DNA of 64,000 nt. It comes from a bacterium. Its GTDB lineage: Bacteria; AUK180. How positions within the stretch are numbered: position 1 is the stretch's first letter; each line of letters starts with the position of its first letter. Under the pieces are notes generated by a model. It was not told the origin of the DNA. It searched no databases and saw nothing but the letters and a program-made list of their open reading frames with translations. The stretch is taken from positions 54,483-118,482 of the forward strand of contig JAGLWT010000023.1 of NCBI GenBank assembly GCA_023133295.1, in the 5' to 3' direction. The translations under genes were made by a program, and so were the position numbers. Positions 1 to 9,900 of this stretch are shown in pieces.

Positions 1-2302
1 GAAATTCTCTACGGTTCTTTCTAAGTATTGAGTCATAGATGACATCCCGAATGATCCTGTTTGAGAATATATATTCCATCTCCTTCTCATTCAATGCCGC
101 GATCAGATTTTCATTCTCACTTTTCTGAAGATGAGTATGCACCGCACTCCGCAGCACCTTCTCAAGGATCTTCTGCTGAAAATTCCGGCCGATCACACTT
201 GCAACCCTGAGAACCTCTTTAATATTATTCTCCAGAATGTCCACTCTTGAAATGATCATGGAAAACACATTCTCGGGCAGAAGTTCATCTCTGAAATTTG
301 CAGTTTTCTTCCAATTACCGCTGTCCTCTTCTATCAATTCCCGATCGATAAGATAACTGATATACTGCTCAATATAGAATGGATTGCCTTCGCTGCGCTC
401 CAGAATGATATTTTCCACATCCGACTCAAGGGTCATATCGCCCAGCAGATCAAATATCAATAGCTTAGATTCAGTCGGAGAAAGGCCGGAAATAACAAGA
501 GCATTGTCCGCGAAACCCTCATCCGCGGCAATATCCGCTTCTGAGCGGCGTACCAGAAGAAAGTTGATATCGGTGGAACCTGAAAGCCGCATTATCTTCA
601 TAAGATTATTAAGGGCATCAATATCATCGCGGGAAGCAAGGTGAACATTTTCAAAACAGATACACAAAGGCCGGGGCAGACAGAGAAGATAGTATCTTAT
701 CCCGTCCAGGACATTTTCTTTTTTGAGTTGAGGCGTGAGGCGATGGTATATGGACTCGGGATAATCCAGCCCGAAAAGCACAATGCCAAGTACCGGCAGC
801 CGCCTGATAAGTTCCTTTGAATGTTCATCATCATTCTTCGAGGCGATCTGCCGTATATGGCCTTCGAACTTTATCCGAAGCTCCGCCTCATCATCGGCAT
901 GCAGTATTCCCGCATAATTGCGTATCATCGTAGAGAACATGAAATAGGGAGGTTTCAATCTGTCATTGATACCCCTAAGGACATTGAGTCCCTCACCCTT
1001 CAATTTCTTCATACTCTCCGTTATAAACCTTGTTTTTCCGATACCCGCAGCCCCCTCCACTATCTTTGTTATTTCGGAAGAAACCAGGAATTCTCTCAGA
1101 AGTTCGAGCTCTTCATTCCTTCCGATATATTCCGTACTGTAAACATAATCACTTTTTATCCCATTTACGCTGTAGCGCTTCAATGCGCTTTTCTTGCCTT
1201 TCACCTTTACTCCGTCCAAGGATTCGAGATCCAGCCAGCTACTGCCTATTCGTCTCACCGCATCAGAAATAACCAGTCGTCCGTATGGTGAAGTAGCGCA
1301 AAGCCGCGCGGCCGTATTCACCACATCGCCCATAACGGTAAATGTCCTGCGCCATTTATTACCGATAATGCCGGAAAATACATACCCTTCATTGATAGCG
1401 ATCCTATACTTCCTGACCTCGGCATCAGCATCCAGATAGTGAATGATCTCCATTCCCGCTGAAACGGCATTCTTCGTATCGTCACCATAGGACAAGGGCG
1501 CACCAAATAAACAAAGTATCTTGAAACCGTGCAATGTGATATTGTCGATCAGCTGCATACTGCCCTTATGCTTCTCGACGATCTGCTGAAGCGCATTGAT
1601 CTTTGATTCTACGATATCAAGGCCCGAAATACCGGGATCGAGGTCCTCGAACTTTAAGAACATACATGAAACTGGACGATGGTCCCCTGCGGCTGTGGAA
1701 TCAATGATCCGATAAGTGTCTCTCGGAATGAACGCCTTTTTTAAAATGTATTCTTGCCTGTCTTTGCGCTTGTCTGATATCTTTTTTAATTCCTCGTGTT
1801 TGATAACAATTATATCTCCGGCGGAGGCATTATCCTCAGCTTGCGCTAATAGCGGGATGCCATCGCCAAAAGTAAATCTGAAAGCCCTTGAAGAATCACC
1901 TACAATTGAGTCATACCATGAACCCTCCAGAAGCACGGCTTTCATTTCCAGGGATATTTTTCCTGTGCCTGTGGCGGATATTTTAAAATCCCGCACAAAT
2001 TTCATCATTTCCTTAGCACAGATATGGGCTTTTCCTGAAGTAAATTGTATCAGAAGGCCGTCACCCGCGAAAGTGAGCACATTTCCTTCATATTTTTTAA
2101 TAATTCCAAGCATCGAATCGAAGTAGGAATTGAGAATATTGATCAGCTCCTCAGTGCCTTGATGCCCTTTCTCAGCCAGAGTCTCGCTCAGGGAAGTGAA
2201 GCCGGTGATGTCTGTAAAGAGAAGGTCTCCCCTTATCAGACGGCATTCTTTCTCAGGTATTTCTTTCCTGAAAGGTAAAAATGGCTTAATTTTTTCTTTA
2301 AT
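1..2302 (-). CDS. Class III adenylate/guanylate cyclase with AAA ATPase domain (3' end cut by window)
   Basis: The reading frame is open from 2302 to the window edge (about 767 codons), so the C-terminus is missing. Residues about 28-180 form a class III cyclase homology domain with both metal-binding aspartates visible (D31 in LFTDITGF and D81 in FAGDGLL). A second cyclase domain follows at about 210-380; it keeps MGDVVNTAARL but has GF where the second aspartate pair is expected, so it is probably not catalytic alone. An AAA/STAND-type ATPase follows, with Walker A GAAGIGKT at about residue 417 and a Walker B-like CICFENVH near 549. Such proteins are usually soluble signalling ATPases that make or sense cyclic nucleotides; the ligand is unknown. 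No ATG, GTG or TTG precedes the first domain in frame after the TAA at 2324-2326. The only sensible start is ATT at 2302, six bases after GGGAGGAG and downstream of a strong promoter. Confidence 0.85.
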   Translation of the reverse strand, partial: MKEKIKPFLPFRKEIPEKECRLIRGDLLFTDITGFTSLSETLAEKGHQGTEELINILNSYFDSMLGIIKKYEGNVLTFAGDGLLIQFTSGKAHICAKEMMKFVRDFKISATGTGKISLEMKAVLLEGSWYDSIVGDSSRAFRFTFGDGIPLLAQAEDNASAGDIIVIKHEELKKISDKRKDRQEYILKKAFIPRDTYRIIDSTAAGDHRPVSCMFLKFEDLDPGISGLDIVESKINALQQIVEKHKGSMQLIDNITLHGFKILCLFGAPLSYGDDTKNAVSAGMEIIHYLDADAEVRKYRIAINEGYVFSGIIGNKWRRTFTVMGDVVNTAARLCATSPYGRLVISDAVRRIGSSWLDLESLDGVKVKGKKSALKRYSVNGIKSDYVYSTEYIGRNEELELLREFLVSSEITKIVEGAAGIGKTRFITESMKKLKGEGLNVLRGINDRLKPPYFMFSTMIRNYAGILHADDEAELRIKFEGHIRQIASKNDDEHSKELIRRLPVLGIVLFGLDYPESIYHRLTPQLKKENVLDGIRYYLLCLPRPLCICFENVHLASRDDIDALNNLMKIMRLSGSTDINFLLVRRSEADIAADEGFADNALVISGLSPTESKLLIFDLLGDMTLESDVENIILERSEGNPFYIEQYISYLIDRELIEEDSGNWKKTANFRDELLPENVFSMIISRVDILENNIKEVLRVASVIGRNFQQKILEKVLRSAVHTHLQKSENENLIAALNEKEMEYIFSNRIIRDVIYDSILRKNRREF

Positions 2303-2320
2303 ACCGCTCTCCTCCCATAA

Positions 2321-2349
2321 ATTTTAGTATATTTCGCCGTTTTTATCAA
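2321..2349 (-). promoter_or_regulatory. sigma70-type promoter of the cyclase gene
   Basis: On the minus strand TTGATA (2349-2344) and TAAAAT (2326-2321) are 17 bp apart. The predicted transcript begins just ahead of the GGGAGGAG ribosome site, leaving a very short leader and supporting the ATT start at 2302. Confidence 0.6.
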
Positions 2350-2604
2350 GGTGACAGTCTGCAGCTCAGACTGAGTACGAAGTACGAGGTGCAAAGTACG
2401 AGGCGAGAACGCAATCAATATCCACATCCGTAACCGGAAAAACATTATTTCGCATTTTTCAACAGAGTCATCCGTTAAAACAATAGAACGCCGGAGCGAT
2501 CAGCCTACGGGACGGCAGGTTGAATATTTTAACTTAATACATCCAAATTTAGACAAATAAGTGGGTTGAAAAATTCACCACCTCCGTCCCTGGAGAATGG
2601 TGTT
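2350..2604. other. Gene-free spacer with short heptamer repeats
   Basis: About 2390-2406 contains heptamer words of the TACGAAG/TACGAGG type, part of the dispersed short-repeat family of this genome. The rest shows no gene. A CCTCCGTCCC string at 2581-2590 matches the core of the dispersed repeat found at 38, 50 and 52 kb. Confidence 0.5.
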
Positions 2605-2864
2605 CTGAGTCATAAATACTGTAACAATGGCTGAAGCTATTTTGTTACGGATTTAAGGCGCGAGGAACACCGCATACCCACGGCGGTATGTAAGTAACGA
2701 GCAACAAAGAAGACAGAAAAGAGCTTCGGCCCAAAGGGAATCTCATCTTTGGTCAATTTATTCCTCTCTCTTCGTTTATGTACCACCAAGGGAACACCGC
2801 ACTCATTGTTCGTTGGAATTGACTCAAATCTAAACATTCCATTGTCATCTTATTTATGACTCAG
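2605..2864. mobile_element. 260-bp MITE-like element with 26-bp terminal inverted repeats
   Basis: The ends (2605-2630 and 2839-2864) are imperfect inverted repeats of 26 bp that match at 22 positions, beginning CTGAGTCATAAATA and ending in ACAATGG. No convincing protein is encoded inside. A second copy starts at 63834 and runs off the window with the interior in the same orientation (shared GGCGCGAGGAAC and CATCTTTGGTCAATTT). About 40 bp beyond the right end (2865-2905) recurs inverted beside the second copy (63790-63833). This is consistent with a non-autonomous element mobilised in trans; no transposase is present in the window. Confidence 0.7.
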
Positions 2865-2940
2865 ATCACCTGGGTGGGTGGAGGGAGAATGGGCATAGAA
2901 TCACACGGAAACACTCTCCGCACCCGTTTTATTTCCCATC

Positions 2941-2960
2941 ATTCCCGCTTTCACGGGAAT
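2941..2960. repeat. Small inverted repeat ATTCCC...GGGAAT
   Basis: The 20-bp inverted repeat has arms ATTCCCG and CGGGAAT. The same kind of unit recurs near 13505, 52045 and 63650. It resembles the ATTCCC-N-GGGAAT repeats known as dRS3 in Neisseria. Confidence 0.55.
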
Positions 2961-2975
2961 GACATACTCAAAGAG

Positions 2976-3006
2976 GAAAAAGGGGCGAACACAGGGGTTC
3001 GCCCCT
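2976..3006 (-). terminator. Rho-independent terminator of the T9SS/PorV operon
   Basis: A perfect 10-bp stem (AGGGGCGAAC with GTTCGCCCCT) and a 6-base loop lie 8 bases after the PorV-like stop codon. On the minus strand the stem is followed by TTTTCC. Confidence 0.85.
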
Positions 3007-3014
3007 ATAGAATC

Positions 3015-3905
3015 CTAATATTCTAAAACAAGAGAAAATCGATGCGCATCGTTAATGTAGCGCATCGCGGAGTAGGAATAATCGATCTGTACCATTTTGA
3101 GTTTTACTCCCAGCCCGGCACAAATTCCTTCTTCATCCAGATTCCCTTTATAGCCTGCCCTGAGAAATATCATGTTCTTTAAAAGGTATTCAAACCCCGC
3201 ATTGTACCTCAGGTCTTCATCGATCGTCTTTATCAGGTCGATCGAACCGATTAATTTGTGGTCCTTCCACTTGATGAGCCGGAACGCGATCCCCAATTTC
3301 AGATTTTTCGGCAGCTCTTCGGTCAGGTTGGGATAGCTTACACCCGTTCCGATATTCTGTAGCACCATACCGAGATTGATATGATTGTTCACGATGAAGA
3401 GCAGTCCGAGATCAAAAGCCATGCCCGAGCCGGAGATGTCACCCAGGGTTTCACTCATAAATTTAAAGGAACCGCCGATAAACACTCTTCTGCTGAAGCT
3501 CTGGCTATATGCCAATGAAACCCTCAAATTATTTACGCTCAGAGATTCACCGGTACCGTCCTTGAATTCTTCCGTGGTCTCTTCAACTGTTCCCGCCGCA
3601 AGATAGGAAAACTCCAGGCCGAATGCTTTGTCTGATCCGAAGCGTTGTGTGTATCCTAGACTGGTATATGAAACACCGGAGAACAGCATCGCTTGATTGA
3701 ATAGTATTTGATGCTTGTCACTCTGAATTATTCCCGCAGGATTCCAGTATATCGCGGATGCGTCATTCGCTACCGCGGTGAAGGCCTCGCCCATTCCACA
3801 GCTTCTAGCGCTGATGCCGAGCTTTAGAAATTGTAATGAGGTAGAAGCACTGATCCCATACGCAAAAACTAAAAACATTACAATAAAAACGTTTAGCTTC
3901 TTCAT
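3015..3905 (-). CDS. PorV/PorQ-family outer-membrane beta-barrel protein
   Basis: The 296-residue protein has a signal peptide (about 1-20) followed by the family hallmark SARSCGMGEAFTAVANDASA and YWNPAGI. Alternating amphipathic strands run to a C-terminal aromatic end (SLVLEY), typical of outer-membrane barrels. In T9SS bacteria PorV-type proteins shuttle cargo from the translocon to the cell surface. The gene lies 12 bp after the giant T9SS cargo gene, with GAGGAG ahead of its ATG, and a terminator follows it. This points to a two-gene operon in which the barrel serves the cargo. A more distant FadL/UPF0164-like barrel role cannot be excluded. Confidence 0.82.
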   Translation of the reverse strand: MKKLNVFIVMFLVFAYGISASTSLQFLKLGISARSCGMGEAFTAVANDASAIYWNPAGIIQSDKHQILFNQAMLFSGVSYTSLGYTQRFGSDKAFGLEFSYLAAGTVEETTEEFKDGTGESLSVNNLRVSLAYSQSFSRRVFIGGSFKFMSETLGDISGSGMAFDLGLLFIVNNHINLGMVLQNIGTGVSYPNLTEELPKNLKLGIAFRLIKWKDHKLIGSIDLIKTIDEDLRYNAGFEYLLKNMIFLRAGYKGNLDEEGICAGLGVKLKMVQIDYSYSAMRYINDAHRFSLVLEY

Positions 3906-3917
3906 ATATCATCTCCT

Positions 3918-6900
3918 CTATTTAATAATGATGAGCTTGCCAGTCTTCTCATCTCCGGTGCCCGCTCTGAGGAAATAGAAATACAAGCCGTTTCCGACGA
4001 TTTCCCCTGAGTCCGCTCTACCGTCCCACTCCCATGTGGGATCGTTCACTGAAGCGCTTGTAATAAGCCGCCCCGCAAGATTGTAGATCCTGATCATCGT
4101 GTTTTCCGGCAGGTTCTCAAATCTGAACTTCCCGCCCTCGGAAGGGTTGTAGGGATTCGGGTACATTACGACATCGTCAATGGTGCTGAAATGCCTGATC
4201 ACGAGCTTACCCTTGCTGCAGGCATAATAAGGTGTGTGATAGCTGTCATCGATCATCGCGTAGATATAGTACTCCCCCTGTTCAACTTCGGATGTATCCC
4301 ATACCCATTCATCTCCCGAGCCATCGGGGTCTTCATTGACCGCAGCTGTGATCAATGTGCCGCCCGTCATATCATTATCCGTGTCGTAGTAAAGAGATAT
4401 AAGGGCGTTGTCATCAGGATCACTATCTGTCCATCCGATGATGTACATGTCATTTGCTGTCGCATTGGATGCTGAGGGAGCCGTCAGAGTAATTATCGGC
4501 GCTACATTTCCGATCCTGAAGTACCAGTTGGATTGTGTCGCCCATGTTTCCGCGGCGCTTTCATCGACTGCCTTGATACGCCAGTAATAGGTCTCTCCCT
4601 TTACCAGATCGACCGTGTAGGTATATTCGGCAGCGCTTATCGCTGAAACCTCTGTGTATGTGGCAAAACTTGAGTCAGTTCCCCACCAGAGCGTATATGT
4701 GATCTCATCGTCAGGATCAACATCTATTGTTGCTTCCCATCTCAAGAGCGGCCGTATAGAAGATTCAGATGAACCGCTGGCGGGTGAAAGTAAGCTGAAA
4801 GCCGCCGGAGCGTCATTTATCGTATTAACGGTGAAATACCAATTGGCCTGATCGCTTTCCGTTGTGCCGCCGTTTGTATCATTGGCGAATACCTTCCAAT
4901 AGTAAACCTCATTGTCATCAAGGTCAGAACCACCGAAGGTATATGTGCTGACCGCAAGCCCCGCTGCGATATCATATGTCGCAAAGGTTGGGTCCACACT
5001 GTACCAAAGGTCATATGTCACGCTGTCGGCGGGATCGGGATCAATTGAATCCGCCCAGTCCACTGTCGGTGTGACCGTTGTCACTACATCACCGTATGCC
5101 GGCGTGAGCAATGCGAATTCCGAAGGCGGATTGTTCCCGGCATTGATCGTATAAGACCAGGTTTGAGTCGACCAAGTAGCTCCGGCGTTCGTATCCTGAG
5201 CCAATACCTTCCAATACCATACAGTATCATCGGCAAATGGGGTGGCGAATGTATATTCCGTGCCTGTGATCCCTGTGATATCATCATAAGTAGCGAATGT
5301 TACATCCTGTGAATATCTCAATGTATATGTGACCGCATCCGCGGGATCGATGTCCGCTGATGCATCCCATTTCATCCTCGGTGTGAGTGTAACAAGGACA
5401 CTGGCATCAACGGGTGCTGTCAGAGCAAATGCCGCCGGAGCGTCATTTATTGTATTGACGGTGAAACTCCAATTGGCCTGAGTACTTTCCGTGGTGCCGC
5501 CATTTGTGTCATTGGCGAATACCTTCCAATAGTAAACCTCATTGTCATCAAGGTCCGATCCGCCGAATGTATATGTGCTGACCGCAAGTCCCGCCGCTAT
5601 ATCGTATGTCGCAAAGGACGGGTCAATACTGTACCATAGGTCATAGGTTACACTGTCACCTGGATCGGAGTCGGTAGAATCCGTCCAGTCAACCGTCGGT
5701 GTGACGGTGGTGACGACCAATTCATGCGCCGGCGAAAGAAGATCAAATGCTGCCGGAGCGTCATTGCCTATATTCAGCGTGAATCCCCAGGTCTGAGTGG
5801 ACCATGTCTGTCCCGCATTTTCATCTTCCGCCAAAACCTTCCAATACCATACAGTGTCATCGGCAAATGGTGTAGCGAATGTATATTCCGTGCCGGTGAT
5901 ACCGGTTATATCATCATATACAGCAAATATGGGATCCTGTGAATACCTTAATGTATATGTGACCGCATCCGCGGGATCGATGTCCGCTGATGCATCCCAT
6001 TTCATCGTCGGTGTAAGCGTTACAAGGACACTGACATCGGCGGGTGCTGTCAGAGCAAATGCCGCCGGAGCGTCATTTATTGTATTGACGGTGAAACTCC
6101 AATTGACCTGAGTACTTTCCGTCGTGCCGCCATTTGTGTCATTGGCGAATACCTTCCAATAGTACACCTCATTGTCATCAAGGTCCGATCCGCCGAAGGT
6201 ATATGTGCTGACCGCAAGTCCCGCCGCGATATCGTATGTGGCGAAAGACGGGTCAATACTATACCATAGGTCGTATGTAATGCTGTCACCGGGATCGGAG
6301 TCGGTAGAATCCGTCCAGTCAACCGTCGGTGTTACCGTTGTGACGACCAATTCATGTGCAGGTGAAAGAAGATCAAATGCTGCCGGAGCGTCATTGCCTA
6401 TATTCAGCGTGAATCCCCAGGTCTGAGTGGACCATGTCTGTCCCGCATTTTCATCTTGCGCCAATACCTTCCAATACCATACAGTGTCATCGGCAAATGG
6501 TGTAGCGAATGTATATTCCGTGCCGGTGATACCGGTTATATCATCATATACAGCAAATATGGGATCCTGTGAATACCTTAATGTATATGTGACTCCGTCC
6601 TCGGGATCGATATCCGCTGATGCATCCCATTTCATCGTCGGTGTAAGCGTTACAAGGACACTGACATCGGCGGGTGCTGTCAGAGCAAATGCGCCTGGAG
6701 CGTCATTTATCGTATTGACCGAGAAATACCAGTCAGTTTCTGTTGACCAGATCTCACCGCCGTTTGCGTCAATTGCCTTTACTTTCCAGTAGTAGATGGT
6801 ATTATCCGCAAGAACTCCGTTCCATTGACTTACGGCCAAACCGGGCACGATCACAGTGCCGGTATTGAATGTCGGGTCAATGCTGTATCTGAGTTCATAT

Positions 6901-9900
6901 GTGACGGCATCTCCCGGATCGGAATCCGTTGAATCCGCCCAGTCAAGGGCGACCGCGGTATTATTGGTCATCTGGCCGTATGTCAGAGTGCTCAAGGAGA
7001 ATGCATCAGGCGCGTTATTACCGAGATTAACATCGAATGCCCATGTTGTCTCGGTGCTTGCCATAGTACCTCCCGTGCTGTCCTGCGCGATCACATACCA
7101 ATAATAGACCGAGTCATCCTGCAGGTCGGTAAGCAAAGCGTATTGCGTTCCGCTGATCCCTGTGATCTCTGAATAAACGGCGAAGGCGGGATCCAGGCCG
7201 TATCTCAGGTTATAGCTCACAATATCTCCGGGATCATTGTCTGTTGCCGTATTCCACTTGAATGTCGGCCTCAAAAGCGCCGCCGTCTCATTGTCTGTAG
7301 GTAAGATCAAAGAGAACGCATTCGGGTTTTCCGGCATCGCGTTTATTTCAAATGTCCAGGTCTGATTTGACCATGTGGAAGCGGCATGATCGTCAACCGC
7401 TTTCACTTTCCAGTAATATGTATCATTCTCATGATCCAGATCTGTGAGCAGCTGTGAAGTACCCATGATACCTGTGATCTCTTTATAATAGCTGAAATCC
7501 GCAAATGTGCTGTACCATACCGTATAGGTAAGGGAATCGATTATATCGGGGTCTGTCGTGCTGTCCCAGGCGATGCTTACACTAGTAGTATTGTTTACGA
7601 TGCTGCCGTCCACTGGAGAAACAAGGTCAAACGGGTCAGGATCCTCATTCACCGCATTCAGCCAGAAGTCTTCCGCTCCTGCCCAATCACCGTATTCATA
7701 TCCGTCATAAGCCCTTGCCCGCCAGTAATAAGTCGCATTATCCGCAAGGTCAGCTGTCCATGTCGTTGTTCCCGCTCCTTCCGGCTGATCCAGAACATGA
7801 TCCGCCATGGGTGTGGTCAGCATTGAATCGGTATATACCTCAAAATCATAATTCTGAGTGTCGCCTTCATCATCGTTTGAATTGTTAATGACAAGCTCTG
7901 AAACATTTGAAATCGCACCGTCGATCGGACTGACAAGCGCCGGAGCCGACGGAAATGAATTCATATGAAATACTACCGTCGGTCCCCAATTGCCCTCATT
8001 ACATCCATCATGCAATTTGACCCTGAGCCAATAAGTGGCGCCATCCTCAAGCGGATTGCCGGCATATGCCTTATTGTAATCACTTGACCATATCCAGCCG
8101 GAATCCCACATCTCACTCAGAAGGAAGCTGACATCGGAAGAAACCTGTATCTGATATGCCCGTTGATTGTGATTATCCGGATCATTGAATGTCCATTCGA
8201 TCAATGGGAAATGTTCGGTCAGATGCATAATATCTTCATCTTCGCCGATATCCGTTGTCAAGACCACGGGTGCTCCCAGATTGTAGATAACCTGTCCGGA
8301 ACCCATATTCTCATCGTCATCAAATATATAGAATTCATCGATGTCCTGACAGTCATTCGCATCCCAGTAATTGCCCTGCGCCATTATTGTTTGAGGCGAC
8401 CAGTTCTCCACCGCCCACCATACATTGTTCTGGATTATATTATTACCGTCATCGGCGGGGCTGGCATTCCAAAGGTTACCAAGGTTCGGTACGCAATTAT
8501 CAAAGATGCTCACACCAAAATCATTACCGGTAAGCGTATTATTTTTTACCAGTCCATATCCGCCGGTCTCGAATCCAAGTCCATAATCAGCATTACCCGT
8601 GAAGGTATTGCCGTCGACCGTTCCGGTAGAATTATTACTTGCAACGATACCCCAGGTATTGGTTGAGATATCATTGTTGTTCTGAACTGTGTAAATGGTG
8701 TTGTTGTCGAGCCATATTCCAAAATCGGTATTCTGTGAGATCTGATTGCTGCCGTCAAAAACGACTCTTGAATTGTCAACGGTGATACCGTCGAAATTAT
8801 TTTCAAATCTGTTATTGGCAAAACTCACATCCGAATTGCCGTCTACATAACAACCTACTCCGGGACCGCCGATGATATGGCCGGCAACCGTATTGCCGTT
8901 CACTATGCCCTTGATAGAGCCCATCTCGATGATAATTCCCGCCATTGTATTGTTATAGCATTGATTATCCAGAATATTGAATACATTTACATCGGATAAG
9001 TGAAGGCCCATCGCATTCTGATAGATATCATTCGAGGCGGTAATATCAATATTTCTACATGTAACTGCTATAATACCTTGATTCATCTGGTCATAGACCG
9101 TATTGCCGGATATCGTGACATTTTCGGAATTCACGACAAAAATACCTTCATCATTATTTCTGATCACATTATTTGAAATACTTGCGGTCCTACCCGTACC
9201 ATCTAAAACAAGTATTCCCATTCCCGATGAAGCGATCCGTGGATTATTTAACACGTTCATACTTGACTCTTCACAGTAGATGCCCGCATTGCCTCCAAAG
9301 CCCACAATATCATTTGCTAAAATGGTATTTGATGAGCCGTTGATCTGATAAATACTGACACCATAATGGATTAGGTCATTTGAAGAGATATTTACTCTTG
9401 AATTATCCGAATAGATGTTATTTGTGGTATCAACGTTGTTGTTATCTATCGATACTGGAGAATTAGAACAACCGAATAATGCAATTCCGAATGTCCCTCC
9501 ATCTCCATCAGTTATCGTATTACCGCTGATGCTTCCGGTATTTACAAACGCCATGCCGATTCCGTAACTTGCCCCGGGCAGCAGCGTTATTGTATTTGCC
9601 GAGATATTGCTGGAAGGAGTCCATCCTTCATAAATTCCGACACCGACAATATCGTCAATTATCGTATTTGTGATCGTATTGGGTGATTGGTCTTCCATAT
9701 AAAGTCCGTACATACAATTAGCGGCATCAATATACGAATTGCTGATCGTTGTGATCACATCGGAACTGCGGATTATATAATTATCGGTCCATGTGAAATT
9801 AGCATTGGAAGAACTTAAATTATCCACAGTCAGGGTTCCACCCGTCAAGTCGATCGCGGCTGAAGTTGAAGTATTAATAAATGAGTCCTGTATTGTGATC

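Noticed and set aside
384..1506. Open frames on the plus strand
   Set aside because: They lie opposite the cyclase/AAA gene, whose minus-strand frame carries clear conserved motifs.
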